64,000 nucleotides of DNA from Brevibacterium sp. JSBI002. GTDB lineage: Bacteria; Actinomycetota; Actinomycetes; Actinomycetales; Brevibacteriaceae. Below the pieces are notes generated by a model. The model ran no database searches. It was not told the origin of the DNA and saw only the letters and a program-made list of their open reading frames with translations. Of this stretch, positions 27,034 to 35,971 are shown piece after piece (the stretch's first letter is position 1; each line of letters begins with the position of its first letter). The stretch lies in the NCBI RefSeq assembly GCF_026013965.1, contig NZ_CP110341.1, positions 434,001-498,000 on the forward strand, given 5' to 3'. Position numbers and translations under genes: made by a program.

Positions 27034-28166
27034 ACGTCGATCACGGCCCTGGCCATCCGGTGATCGGCTGGTACATCCACCATCAAGGTTCGGGACACTT
27101 GCACCGCGCCACGTCGATGGCGCGTGCGCTGGCTCGTGCCGGATGGCACGTCACCGGACTGTCCTCCTTGTCTCGGCCCGCGCAGTGGCCGGGTGAATGG
27201 GTGAGATTGGAACGCGATGACAGCAGGTCTGAATTCTGCGAAGCGGCGACGCCGGCGGAAACGGCAGCCGAGGCCTCAGACGGATGCCGACTGGATCGAG
27301 ATGACGTCACGGCGGGTGGCAGCCTCCATTACGTTCCGGTCGGGCACTCCGGATTGAGACGGCGCTCGGCTCAGATCTCTGCATGGATCGATTCCGCTAG
27401 GCCCCGGCTGATGGTCGTGGATGTCTCGGTGGAAGTCACGATTCTCGCTCGATTGCACGGGATACCTGTGCTGACGGCGGTTCTGCCGGGAAGCCGCGGC
27501 GATTACGCTCATCAGCTCGGCTTTCGCCTCAGTTCAGCGATTCTCGGATTCTGGCCGCAGTCTGCGGTAGGGATCGTCTCCGGGATCCCAGAAGACAGCG
27601 AGCACAAGTTCCATGCCCTCGGCGGATTGTCCCGATTCCCCGCTCTCGAGGTGTCGTCAGACGCGCCTGGGAATAAGCGAGGGCCAGCGGGTGGTGCCTT
27701 TTCTATCGTTGTGCTCAATGGTGCAGGTGGAGGTGCACTGAGTGACGACCTCCCACATGTGCTCACGCAAGAATTCCCTGCAGCTGAAGTCACGGTCCTG
27801 GGCGGCCCGAACGGCACATGGGTGGAGGACCCCTGGCCGATCGTGCGTGACGCCGCGGTCGTAGTCACAGCGGCAGGTCAGAACTCGATTGCGGAAGTCG
27901 CCGCCAGCCGTACCCCGGCAGTTGTCATCGCCCACCCCCGTCCCTATGACGAGCAGAACTGGATGCTCGAAGCCCTCGTCCGAGGTCCGTGGCCGGTTAT
28001 TGCAGGACCAGACGACAGCAACGCCGCGGACTGGGCTCAGGCGATCGCCGAGGCGCTGCGACTCGATGGGAGCCGTTGGTCTACCTGGTGCGACGGCAAG
28101 ACTCTCGAACGCTTCAGCAACCTCGTGCTCAGATACGCCGCCGACGTCTGTAAGGGAGAACGATGA
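27030..28166 (+). CDS. MurG/GT28-like glycosyltransferase
   Basis: 378 residues. HHQGSGHLHRATSMARAL at residue 16 corresponds to the GxGH acceptor loop of MurG-like and macrolide GT-B enzymes, and VTAAGQNSIAEVAASRTPAV near residue 285 to the C-terminal donor site. The same architecture occurs in the gene at 45661. Coupled by ATGA overlap to both neighbours. Substrates cannot be inferred beyond a nucleotide-sugar donor. Confidence 0.8.
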   Translation: MNVDHGPGHPVIGWYIHHQGSGHLHRATSMARALARAGWHVTGLSSLSRPAQWPGEWVRLERDDSRSEFCEAATPAETAAEASDGCRLDRDDVTAGGSLHYVPVGHSGLRRRSAQISAWIDSARPRLMVVDVSVEVTILARLHGIPVLTAVLPGSRGDYAHQLGFRLSSAILGFWPQSAVGIVSGIPEDSEHKFHALGGLSRFPALEVSSDAPGNKRGPAGGAFSIVVLNGAGGGALSDDLPHVLTQEFPAAEVTVLGGPNGTWVEDPWPIVRDAAVVVTAAGQNSIAEVAASRTPAVVIAHPRPYDEQNWMLEALVRGPWPVIAGPDDSNAADWAQAIAEALRLDGSRWSTWCDGKTLERFSNLVLRYAADVCKGER

Positions 28167-30091
28167 GCATTTCTGTGACCGGCCCCCCGGGCACCTTTGT
28201 CATCACTACAGTCCATGGTCGCCATGATCACCTGCGTCGACAGCGGGAATGCCTGGGCTTCAGCACCGTGCAACCGACAGACCATATCGTCGTTGCGATG
28301 AACGATGAAGACGTCAAGGGACGTGCCGGGTCCCCCACCGTTCCTGTGTCGATCGTTTCGATCCACAGGCCCGGGCCGGGCCTACCTCTTGCCGCGGCTC
28401 GCAACCTCGGTGTGGCCCATACCGCTGGACACCCGGACGATCTTCTGATTTTTCTCGATGTGGATTGTCTTCCGACGCCCGATCTGATCGCGGCCTATCA
28501 GAGTGCCGCACTGGCCCACCCAGAGGACCTGCTCTGTGGACCCGTCAGCTATCTGCCTGATGTCGAACTCGATCCGATCTCCCCGGACTCCGTCGAACGT
28601 CTGGCACTTCTGAGCGAACCGCACCCCGCTCGGCCCGTCCCCGCCTCCGGGGAGATGATCACCTCGGGTGATCACGACCTGTTCTGGTCACTGTCGTTCG
28701 CCGTCCGCCGCGGGGTGTGGGACCAGATCGGAGGCTTCGACGAGAACTTCGAAGGCTATGGAGGGGAAGACACCGACTTTGCGTGGCAGGCCCGCAGCAC
28801 CGGGACAGGGCTGACCTGGGTGGGCAGCGCTTCCGCTTTCCACCAGTACCATCCGGTGTCCTCACCCCCGGTGGAGCATCTTGACGATATCCTCAGCAAT
28901 GGTCGACTGTTCGCGAAGAAGTGGGGCCAGTGGCCAATGCAAGGGTGGCTGGATCGCTTCGAGACGCTCGGCCTCGTGCGGCGGGGATCAGCGGGATACG
29001 AGCAGGTGCCCCTTACGGTGGCATCGGTCCCAGGATCGCACGTCTACGTCCGGCACCTTTCCTCTCCGGACGAGGACGCGCCTGCGATCATCCGTCTGCC
29101 CGACCCTCCGCCGACCCGCGCTGACGCCCCTACGGGTGCGCCGTGGTGGCCGCCGGCCATGCTCGATCCCGATTGGATCCGCAACTGCGAGGCGGATGTC
29201 TTCCACATCCATTTCGGCTTCGACGCCCACTCCCCGGCTCAGCTGCACGCCGTCATCGACGCGCTGGAGGCACGCGAGATCCCACTCGTATACACGGTCC
29301 ACGACCTGCAGAACCCTCACCACGAGGACGCGGCGCTGCATTCTTCCCAGCTCGACGTGCTGATTCCCCGAGCAACTGAGGTCATCACGTTGACCCGAAA
29401 GGCGGCAGAGGAGATACGGCAGCGATGGAACATCGACGCGCATGTCATTGCACACCCACATGTGGCTGAGTTGGAGACGATCTCTGAACTCGGAAGCTCC
29501 TCCTTGCGGCGTCAGGAAGAGTTCCGTCTCGGAATCCATCTCAAGAGTCTGCGGGCGAATATGGTGGGAATACCACTTCTGCAGGTTGCTGCTGCCGCTG
29601 TCGCGAAGATTCCAGGCGGCATCTTGCAGGTCAATCTTCATCACGACGTGTTCGACGAAGACGGTCCGCGTCACGACCCGGAACTCGTTCGCTACCTGCT
29701 CACCAGCGATGTCGAGCTGCACGTGCACGACTATTTCTCCGACCGTGAGCTCTTCGAATACCTCGCCGGACTTGACGTTTCCCTGCTTCCATACCGTTTC
29801 GGGACTCATTCGGGTTGGATGGAGGCCTGCCACGATTTCGGCACGCGAGTCATTGCTCCGAACGTCGGCTGTTATGTCAGTCAAGGTGCTGATGCGAGCT
29901 ATTCCTGGACCCGTGAAAACGGGGTGTGGACCCCGGATGCAGACTCGTTGTACTCAGCAGTGCTGAGCGTATCTTCCGGTCAGAGAGAGCAGGTTGAAGA
30001 ACTCGTCAACCGCCGCCGAAGCGAACGGAATGAGATCGGCGCGGCGCACGCAGCGATCTACCGCAGCGCCCTGGCGAAAACGCGGTCCTGA
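28163..30091 (+). CDS. Two-domain glycosyltransferase (GT-A plus GT-B)
   Basis: 642 residues that look like two fused enzymes. Residues 1-~245 form a GT-A domain: DDLLIFLDVDCLPTPDLI is the metal-binding DxD region and GGFDENFEGYGGEDTDFAWQ is the galactosyltransferase-type C-terminal motif. Residues ~320-640 form a GT-B-like domain: VFHIHFGFDAH, IPLVYTVHDLQNPHHED and SLLPYRFGTHSGWMEA. A single chain could add two sugars in turn. Last of the three-gene operon; the stop is followed by a repeat-bearing intergenic region. Confidence 0.82.
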   Translation: MSISVTGPPGTFVITTVHGRHDHLRRQRECLGFSTVQPTDHIVVAMNDEDVKGRAGSPTVPVSIVSIHRPGPGLPLAAARNLGVAHTAGHPDDLLIFLDVDCLPTPDLIAAYQSAALAHPEDLLCGPVSYLPDVELDPISPDSVERLALLSEPHPARPVPASGEMITSGDHDLFWSLSFAVRRGVWDQIGGFDENFEGYGGEDTDFAWQARSTGTGLTWVGSASAFHQYHPVSSPPVEHLDDILSNGRLFAKKWGQWPMQGWLDRFETLGLVRRGSAGYEQVPLTVASVPGSHVYVRHLSSPDEDAPAIIRLPDPPPTRADAPTGAPWWPPAMLDPDWIRNCEADVFHIHFGFDAHSPAQLHAVIDALEAREIPLVYTVHDLQNPHHEDAALHSSQLDVLIPRATEVITLTRKAAEEIRQRWNIDAHVIAHPHVAELETISELGSSSLRRQEEFRLGIHLKSLRANMVGIPLLQVAAAAVAKIPGGILQVNLHHDVFDEDGPRHDPELVRYLLTSDVELHVHDYFSDRELFEYLAGLDVSLLPYRFGTHSGWMEACHDFGTRVIAPNVGCYVSQGADASYSWTRENGVWTPDADSLYSAVLSVSSGQREQVEELVNRRRSERNEIGAAHAAIYRSALAKTRS

Positions 30092-30482
30092 CGTCGAGAG
30101 CGGAGCACTGGCTGCACCCGGTGCTCACATGGGCCGAGTTCGGCAGGTCGGAGAGCCGACCGAGGCTCCGGACGAAGCCGTGACGAAGCGCAATCACCGG
30201 GGCGCTCCAGGCGCCGGTGGCCCGGATCGAGCAGCTGTGCGGCTGTTGTCGATCACCTCGCCAATCGAGCAAAAGCGAGGTGGGCGAGCGCTGCGGCGAA
30301 GTCTCCGAACCATTTGTCATCGAATTCCAAGCGTGGCGAAGGATCTCGGCGGCGTCGGCACGGAAATCGGGAATCATCGGGCATACTCGCTTTCGTCGTG
30401 TGTTTGGCATCGTAGGTCGTCGAAGGTCAGGAGACGAAGGGCTGTCGGGTTCCTGCTGCTGCGGTGAACATCCGCTGTTCGT
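30092..30482. other. Intergenic region with dispersed repeat, no gene supported
   Basis: Holds copy B of the 66-base repeat (30232-30297). Nothing else recognised; open frames on both strands lack homologous motifs. Confidence 0.5.
30232..30297 (+). repeat. 66-base dispersed repeat, copy B
   Basis: Same as 22137-22202 apart from one GT/TG swap. CCTCGC and GCGAGG form a perfect 6-base inverted pair within it. The sequence after it differs from that after copy A. Confidence 0.8.
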
Positions 30483-31090
30483 TCAGGCTGTCCAGATGAA
30501 CACGTGAACGATGAAGGCGTAGACCCCGCCCAGAACGTAGAAGATGATCATCAGCGGCCAGAGGAAGCGGACCCATTTGAACCAGGAGACACCGGCGATC
30601 GCGAGACCGGCCATCATCGCACCGTTCGTCGGGGTGAAACCGTTGGAGATGCCGTCACCGAACTGATAGGCCAGCACCGCGGTCTGTCGACTGACATCGA
30701 CGAGGTCGGCCAGCGGAGCCATGATCGGCATGGTCAGTGCGGCTTGGCCGCTGCCCGAGGTGACGATGTGGTTGATGGCGCTCTGTGCGCCCACCATTCC
30801 GACTGCCGTCCAGTTGCTCGAGAGCTGCCCGACCGCCGTGGACAGCCCATAGATGATCGTGTCGGTGACATGGGCGTTTTCGAGCAGAATGATTCCGCTG
30901 TAGACCAGGCCCACTGAAAACGCGGCAACGAGCAGGTCCTGGCAGCCCTTAGTGAACGAATCGGCGATGTCGTTGTAGTTCATCTGCGCGATGGTGCCGA
31001 CGACCAGTGCCATGATGACGAACAGCGCCGACATCTCCGTGACGACCAGTCGAAGGCGATGATCCCGATCGGCACGGCAGGCCAGCTGCC
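30483..31090 (-). pseudogene. C-terminal remnant of a YfcC/DcuC-type carboxylate or amino-acid transporter
   Basis: The open part (30483-31034, 183 residues) reads as the last four or five membrane segments of the YfcC family: MSALFVIMALVVG, SGSGQAALTMPIMAPLAD, FGDGISNGFTPTNGAMMAGL and SWFKWVRFLWPL. Just upstream, PIGIIAFDW is found in another frame, so a frameshift separates it from the rest, and a TAG follows. Roughly the first 250 residues of a normal ~460-residue protein are gone. It lies directly 3' of the acetoacetyl-CoA synthetase gene. Confidence 0.8.
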
Positions 31091-31139
31091 CATTCGCTAC
31101 AGGACTGCGAAGATAGTGTCCGAAGTATCGGACGTCCTA

Positions 31140-33128
31140 TCACGCAGGCTCTCCTGTGGCCCCCGCAAACCGCGCAAAGTATTCCAACGCCTCGAACGAA
31201 TCCACAGCATCCGGATTCGCGACCTTCGCCAAATCGTGCCCCTGAATCAGTCTCTTCACCGGAACCTCGAGTTTCTTCCCGGTTTTCGTGTGCGGAATGG
31301 CCGGCACTGCGATGACGTCATCGGGCACATGCCGCGGCGAGGCCTTGGACCGCAATTCCGAAGCAATCCGTGACCGCAACTCATCACCCAACGAAACCCC
31401 CTCTGCCAACACCACGAACAGCGGCATCCAGTACCCGCCGTCGGGCTGCTCGGCTCCGATGACCAGGGATTCGGCCACCTCGGGGATGCCGGCGACGACG
31501 TCGTAGATGTCGGCGCTGCCCAGGCGCACGCCCTGCCGATTGAGGGTGGCGTCCGAGCGGCCGGAGATGATGACGCTGCCGTGGTCGGTGATGGTGATCC
31601 AGTCGCCGTGGCGCCAGACTCCGGGGAACATCGAGAAGTACGTGTCGCGGTAGCGCTCACCGTCCGTATCGTTCCAGAACTTCACCGGCATCGACGGCAT
31701 CGGCTCAGTGATGACCATCTCCCCGACCTCGCCAACCAAAGGCTGCCCCGAGTCGTCCCAGGACTCCAACGCCACACCGAGGACCGGTCGCGAGAGCTCC
31801 CCGGCCCAGATCGGACAGTTCGGCGCGGATCCGGCGAAGCCGCTGACGACGTCCGTGCCGCCGCTCGTCGAGGCCAGCTGTACGCGCTCGCCGACGCCAT
31901 CGCGCACCCAGGGGAAGCAGTGGGCGGGCACCGGGGCACCGGTGGCCCCGATCGTCCGCAGCGCGGAGAGGTCGAACTCCTTTCCGGGTTCGATCCCGGC
32001 CTTCATCCCGGCCAGGAAGATCCCGGGGCTGACCCCGAGCACATTCGCCTTCGTATCCGCGGCAATCTCCCACAGCCGGCCCGGCCCCGGATAGAGGGGG
32101 CTGCCGTCGAAGCACACCGTGGTCGCACCGCCCACCAGCGCCGAGGCGACGAGGTTCCACATCATCCAGTTCGTATTCGTGTACCAGAAGAACCGGTCAC
32201 CGGGGCGAATGTCGAGGTGGAGACCCAGCAGACGCAGATGATCGATGACGACCCCGCCGTGGCTGTGCACGATCCCCTTGGGGATCCCCGTCGTGCCCGA
32301 GGAATACAGCACCCACAGCGGGGTATCGAAGTCGACGCGCGCGAACTCGGGTTCGACATCCCCGGAGGCGATATCGTCCCAGGTGGTGAGGTTCGTGATC
32401 TGCCCGTGTTCATCGATGAATTCCTCGCCGAGGTTGCCCACCCCGACCACGGCCCGCAGGCTCGGCATCCGGTTGGCCAGATCCGCGACCTGGTCGCGGC
32501 GGTCGAAGGACGTGCCGTTCCACAGGTAGCCGTCGGCGGCGAAGAGCACTTTCGGTTCGAGCTGGCCGAGTTTCGTCACGGCACCTTCGGCCGCGTAGTC
32601 CTGTGCGCAGGCGGACCAGATGGCACCGACCGAGGCGGAGGCGAGGAACGCGATGAGGGTGTGGTGGGTGTTCGGGAGGTAGCCGACGACGCGGTCGCCT
32701 TGTTCGACTCCTTGCTCACGAAGCCAGGCGGCGACGGATCCGACTTGGCGACGCAGCTCGCGCCAGGTGGTCTCGGTGCGCTGGCCGGATTCTTTGATCG
32801 TAATAATGGCCGGTTCGTCGGCGAGCTTGTCGTCGAGGCCGGCGCGCAGTGCGTGTTCGGCGTAGTTGAGCCGAGTGCCGGGGAACCAGGTGGCACCGGG
32901 CATGGATCGGTCGGCGAGGACTTCGGTGTAAGGCTCATCGGCGATGACGTCGAAGAAGTCCCAGACCGCACCCCAGAATCCGTCGAGGTCATCCACCGAC
33001 CATCTCCACAGATCGTCGTAGGTGACCATGTTCTGGCCGGTGCGCTGGTTGGCGAAGTCGGTGAAATCGAGGATCTGCGGTCGCGGGGTCTGGTCGGGGT
33101 TCGGGCGCCAGATTGGTTCAGCGGTCAA
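31140..33128 (-). CDS. Acetoacetate--CoA ligase
   Basis: 662 residues. Activates acetoacetate (or a related short acid) to its CoA thioester through an adenylate. YSSGTTGIPKGIVHSHGG near residue 270 is the ATP-binding motif, GDWITITDHGSVIISGRSD near 515 the hinge, and HTKTGKKLEVPVKRL near 620 holds the catalytic Lys. N-terminal length and WRPNPDQTPRPQILDF match the acetoacetyl-CoA synthetase clade rather than acetyl-CoA synthetase. Start is TTG with GAGGAGAAG just upstream. It probably feeds ketone-body or leucine catabolism. Confidence 0.92.
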   Translation of the reverse strand: MTAEPIWRPNPDQTPRPQILDFTDFANQRTGQNMVTYDDLWRWSVDDLDGFWGAVWDFFDVIADEPYTEVLADRSMPGATWFPGTRLNYAEHALRAGLDDKLADEPAIITIKESGQRTETTWRELRRQVGSVAAWLREQGVEQGDRVVGYLPNTHHTLIAFLASASVGAIWSACAQDYAAEGAVTKLGQLEPKVLFAADGYLWNGTSFDRRDQVADLANRMPSLRAVVGVGNLGEEFIDEHGQITNLTTWDDIASGDVEPEFARVDFDTPLWVLYSSGTTGIPKGIVHSHGGVVIDHLRLLGLHLDIRPGDRFFWYTNTNWMMWNLVASALVGGATTVCFDGSPLYPGPGRLWEIAADTKANVLGVSPGIFLAGMKAGIEPGKEFDLSALRTIGATGAPVPAHCFPWVRDGVGERVQLASTSGGTDVVSGFAGSAPNCPIWAGELSRPVLGVALESWDDSGQPLVGEVGEMVITEPMPSMPVKFWNDTDGERYRDTYFSMFPGVWRHGDWITITDHGSVIISGRSDATLNRQGVRLGSADIYDVVAGIPEVAESLVIGAEQPDGGYWMPLFVVLAEGVSLGDELRSRIASELRSKASPRHVPDDVIAVPAIPHTKTGKKLEVPVKRLIQGHDLAKVANPDAVDSFEALEYFARFAGATGEPA

Positions 33129-33286
33129 TTCTTCTCCTCAGCACATCGGTGGGCGGTAGCTATAGCGGTCTCCACCAGCCGAAACGAGGTGGACTCGTTC
33201 TGCAGTGGGGTCGTTGAGTCCCACCTTACGCCGCCATCCCAGCGGCTTTTGCAGGCTGTCCGATATCGCGCGGCGAAGGCGCCAGC

Positions 33287-35785
33287 TCACAGTCCCCAGC
33301 GACGGGCCGCTTCCAGAGCTTCTTCCAGAGTGGCAGCGTCGAGCTTCTGGTAGAGGCTCCTCACCTGTGATCTCACCGTGTTCTCCGACCGGAACTGCTT
33401 CTCTGCGATCTGGCGACGGGTCAGTCCCTCACGCAGCCCATCGAGGACTTCGGTCTCACGTGGGGTGAGAGTCGGACGTATTCTCTCGTCAGTGTGGGTC
33501 TTCGGAATTTTCGCGATCCGCACGCGTGTCTCTTCGGGCAGACGCTGCAGGTGGGAGTCGGACAGAATCCCATGCCGTCGCAGCACCAGCAGATCGACCG
33601 CGAACCCGTGACCAGAATCGATGTCATCGATGAGGTGTTCGATCATAACCTCGTTGTCCTGATCGCTCATGATGATGTCCAGCTGTGTCGCGAAGTTCAG
33701 CCATCGATCGCCGTCGACTCCATTCCGAGCTCGACTGAGAAGGAGGGAAGCCCGGCCGAGGTCGCCGGTCAACAGTGCCTGATAAGAGTCGAGAAGGAAT
33801 AGTTCGGGAACAGGAGGCGGCGTGCCGGCAAGCTCGGGTGAGGTGAGTCCGGGCGCCCCTGTGATGTAGGCGGCACGATCGGTGACCGCGAAGAGAGCCC
33901 GAGCCAATGGCGTGTTCGACGGGTGGGGACGTTGGTAGCGCATTCTGTTCGTGACTTCGAGGGCTCTCTGTGGCCGACCGGCGAGGATGCTGCGCATCGC
34001 AAGCAGACAAGTATGGACCTGCCAGGTTTCGTTCTGATCCGGAGTCACCGGCAGAACGCTGAGGGCCTCGTCTACCGCTGCGAGGTCGAGATCTGCCAGT
34101 CCCACAAACACACGGGCAAGCTGCGCGTTGCGTGTGACCATCGAGCGTCCCCAGCCGACCTTCCCGACCCACTTTTCGTGCTCCGTGAGCCACGTGCGGG
34201 CTTCGTGGGTATCGCCGCGCCGGGCGGTGAGAAGCGCGAGCTTTGAGGTGCTGTCGGCCAGCAGGAAGGCATGGTCGGTTCCCTCGACGTGGTAGAACGC
34301 TGCATAGTAGCTCGAGGAGGCTCTGACCGGATCTCCGCCGATTTCAAGTGCCACACCGGCGTGCAGATTGACGACACTGGCCAGCGCGGGGCGCAGCCGA
34401 CGCTGGGACTCAGCGGTATGCAGCGCTGTGAGCAGTCGGCGGGCCGCGGCTGCGGCCTGCTCGTCGTAGCCGGCCAAACGCAGATAGCCGACTTCGATGA
34501 GACCGAATGCAAGCGCTTGCGGCCCCGGGTTCCGATAGAGGCGAGTTGTGCTCGCCAGCATTCGTGAGGCAACGCTGTCCCGCTCGTACTCCAGTCTGCC
34601 ATCGGGGAGCACGAACGACATTCCGTCCGTTCGTGCTCCCTCGAGAAGTCGAAGGGCCGCGCCGGTGAAGTCGCCCAGCCACTGATCCACAAACTTTTCG
34701 GGCATGACAGTCAGCAGCTGCCGGATGATGCGCGCATCCGTGGTGAACAGCTCCAAACCGCGTTCGATGAGGACCGTTCCCAGTGCCCGCCAGTGTCGAT
34801 GAGCGACGGCCTGCTGGACGGCTGAGATGAGGTCGGAGGATTCGGCGACCGCGTCGATCGCGACGGCAACCAGATCATCGGCGAGCGCAGGATCGTTCTG
34901 CCGGACAAGAGTCTTCAGAGCCTGTCGGATCAGCTCCGGCATGAACGTCGTGCCGTCTTCAGCCGTGACGAGGAATCCCGCAGCCACGAGGTCCTCGAGA
35001 AGCGGTGGGTCTCCGTGGATCTCACTGAAGAAGGCGGACAGGGTCTGTGTGGTGATCGGGTCGAGGAACGCTGATTTCGCTATCTCCCAACCGTTGTGCT
35101 GGGAGTCGATCCAATGCGACAGGAACGGGAGTATCGATACCTGCGCACGATCCAAGGCTGATGGCTCACGCAGGAGGAGAAGAGTCGGTTCGAGCCAACC
35201 TCCGGTGAGCCTGTGGAGCTCTTGAGGAGCTGCACGATCGCCGTGGTTGTTGCCAGAACCCAGAGGCACCGTACTGAAGCCCTCGCTGAGCGCGGCTATC
35301 TCGTCGACGGTCAGCAGTAGATCGGGAACGCGCGCCAGGCAATAATCATAGGCGGCCAGGGCGGTCCAGTCGATGGTGGGGGAGTCGAGGATGATCGCCG
35401 CCCGGCAGTGATCTCCATACTTGCTCGGTGCCGGTGAGATATGTGATTCGAAGGCCTCGGCCAGGGAACTCGCGGTCTTCGGCTCGCCGGGGTTTGAGAA
35501 ATTCGGCTCCTTGCCGACGTGGACGGTGAAGACATCGTCATCTCCAGGCCACGACTGCGCGAACCACGCCCGGCCCAGTCCGGCCGGCGCCGAGACGACG
35601 AGGACGGATTCTGTGCCGGTGAGGCCGGTAAAGAACCGGTTCCAAGCGGGATGGCTGGTGGTCGCGAGGAGTTCAGCAGCGGCGTGACGAACGAACAAAA
35701 CGGGGTGGTTCCTTCCGTTGACCGGCCAGACCGCAAAGCCCCCATCGCAACCTGCTGTCGCTGTCTCCGATTGAAAAACAAGCAT
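33287..35785 (-). CDS. Large LuxR-family transcriptional regulator with degenerate P-loop
   Basis: 832 residues, MalT/LAL-like layout. A C-terminal LuxR helix-turn-helix is clear: LTPRETEVLDGLREGLTRRQ and ENTVRSQVRSLYQKL (residues ~765-825). The N-terminal region where MalT-type STAND proteins have the Walker A reads SAPAGLGRAWFA, with Arg and Ala in place of Lys and Ser/Thr, so ATP binding may be lost. The middle (~350-740) is helical and TPR-like. It is divergent from the adhesin gene with a 186-base shared region, so the adhesin is a plausible target. The ATG lacks a good ribosome site, so a later start is possible. Confidence 0.82.
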   Translation of the reverse strand: MLVFQSETATAGCDGGFAVWPVNGRNHPVLFVRHAAAELLATTSHPAWNRFFTGLTGTESVLVVSAPAGLGRAWFAQSWPGDDDVFTVHVGKEPNFSNPGEPKTASSLAEAFESHISPAPSKYGDHCRAAIILDSPTIDWTALAAYDYCLARVPDLLLTVDEIAALSEGFSTVPLGSGNNHGDRAAPQELHRLTGGWLEPTLLLLREPSALDRAQVSILPFLSHWIDSQHNGWEIAKSAFLDPITTQTLSAFFSEIHGDPPLLEDLVAAGFLVTAEDGTTFMPELIRQALKTLVRQNDPALADDLVAVAIDAVAESSDLISAVQQAVAHRHWRALGTVLIERGLELFTTDARIIRQLLTVMPEKFVDQWLGDFTGAALRLLEGARTDGMSFVLPDGRLEYERDSVASRMLASTTRLYRNPGPQALAFGLIEVGYLRLAGYDEQAAAAARRLLTALHTAESQRRLRPALASVVNLHAGVALEIGGDPVRASSSYYAAFYHVEGTDHAFLLADSTSKLALLTARRGDTHEARTWLTEHEKWVGKVGWGRSMVTRNAQLARVFVGLADLDLAAVDEALSVLPVTPDQNETWQVHTCLLAMRSILAGRPQRALEVTNRMRYQRPHPSNTPLARALFAVTDRAAYITGAPGLTSPELAGTPPPVPELFLLDSYQALLTGDLGRASLLLSRARNGVDGDRWLNFATQLDIIMSDQDNEVMIEHLIDDIDSGHGFAVDLLVLRRHGILSDSHLQRLPEETRVRIAKIPKTHTDERIRPTLTPRETEVLDGLREGLTRRQIAEKQFRSENTVRSQVRSLYQKLDAATLEEALEAARRWGL

Positions 35786-35799
35786 CGGGGCATCGCAGG

Positions 35800-35856
35800 G
35801 GGTGAATTCGAGGGTGAATTCGCTTCAAAATTCTCAGTTTTCACACAGTCTACTGT
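35800..35856. promoter_or_regulatory. Tandem direct repeat and small palindrome upstream of the adhesin
   Basis: GGGTGAATTCG occurs twice at a 12-base period (35800-35810 and 35812-35822). Then ACAGT-CT-ACTGT (35845-35856) forms a perfect inverted repeat about 115 bases before the adhesin start. Both lie between the divergent regulator and adhesin genes. Such paired sites are typical of LuxR-type operators, but no binding is shown. Confidence 0.35.
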
Positions 35857-35971
35857 CACTTTTTCATAGGGTCGACACGTTTGCTGCGGCGCGCGGTCTC
35901 GCGCGCGCTCGCGACTGTTCGCAAGCCTCGGAAGAGCCGCGCGGACAACTGACCCTAATAGCAGAAGGACA

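Noticed and set aside
28037..30410. Several minus-strand open frames opposite the glycosyltransferase operon
   Set aside because: They are high-GC shadows of the plus-strand genes, with no independent motifs.
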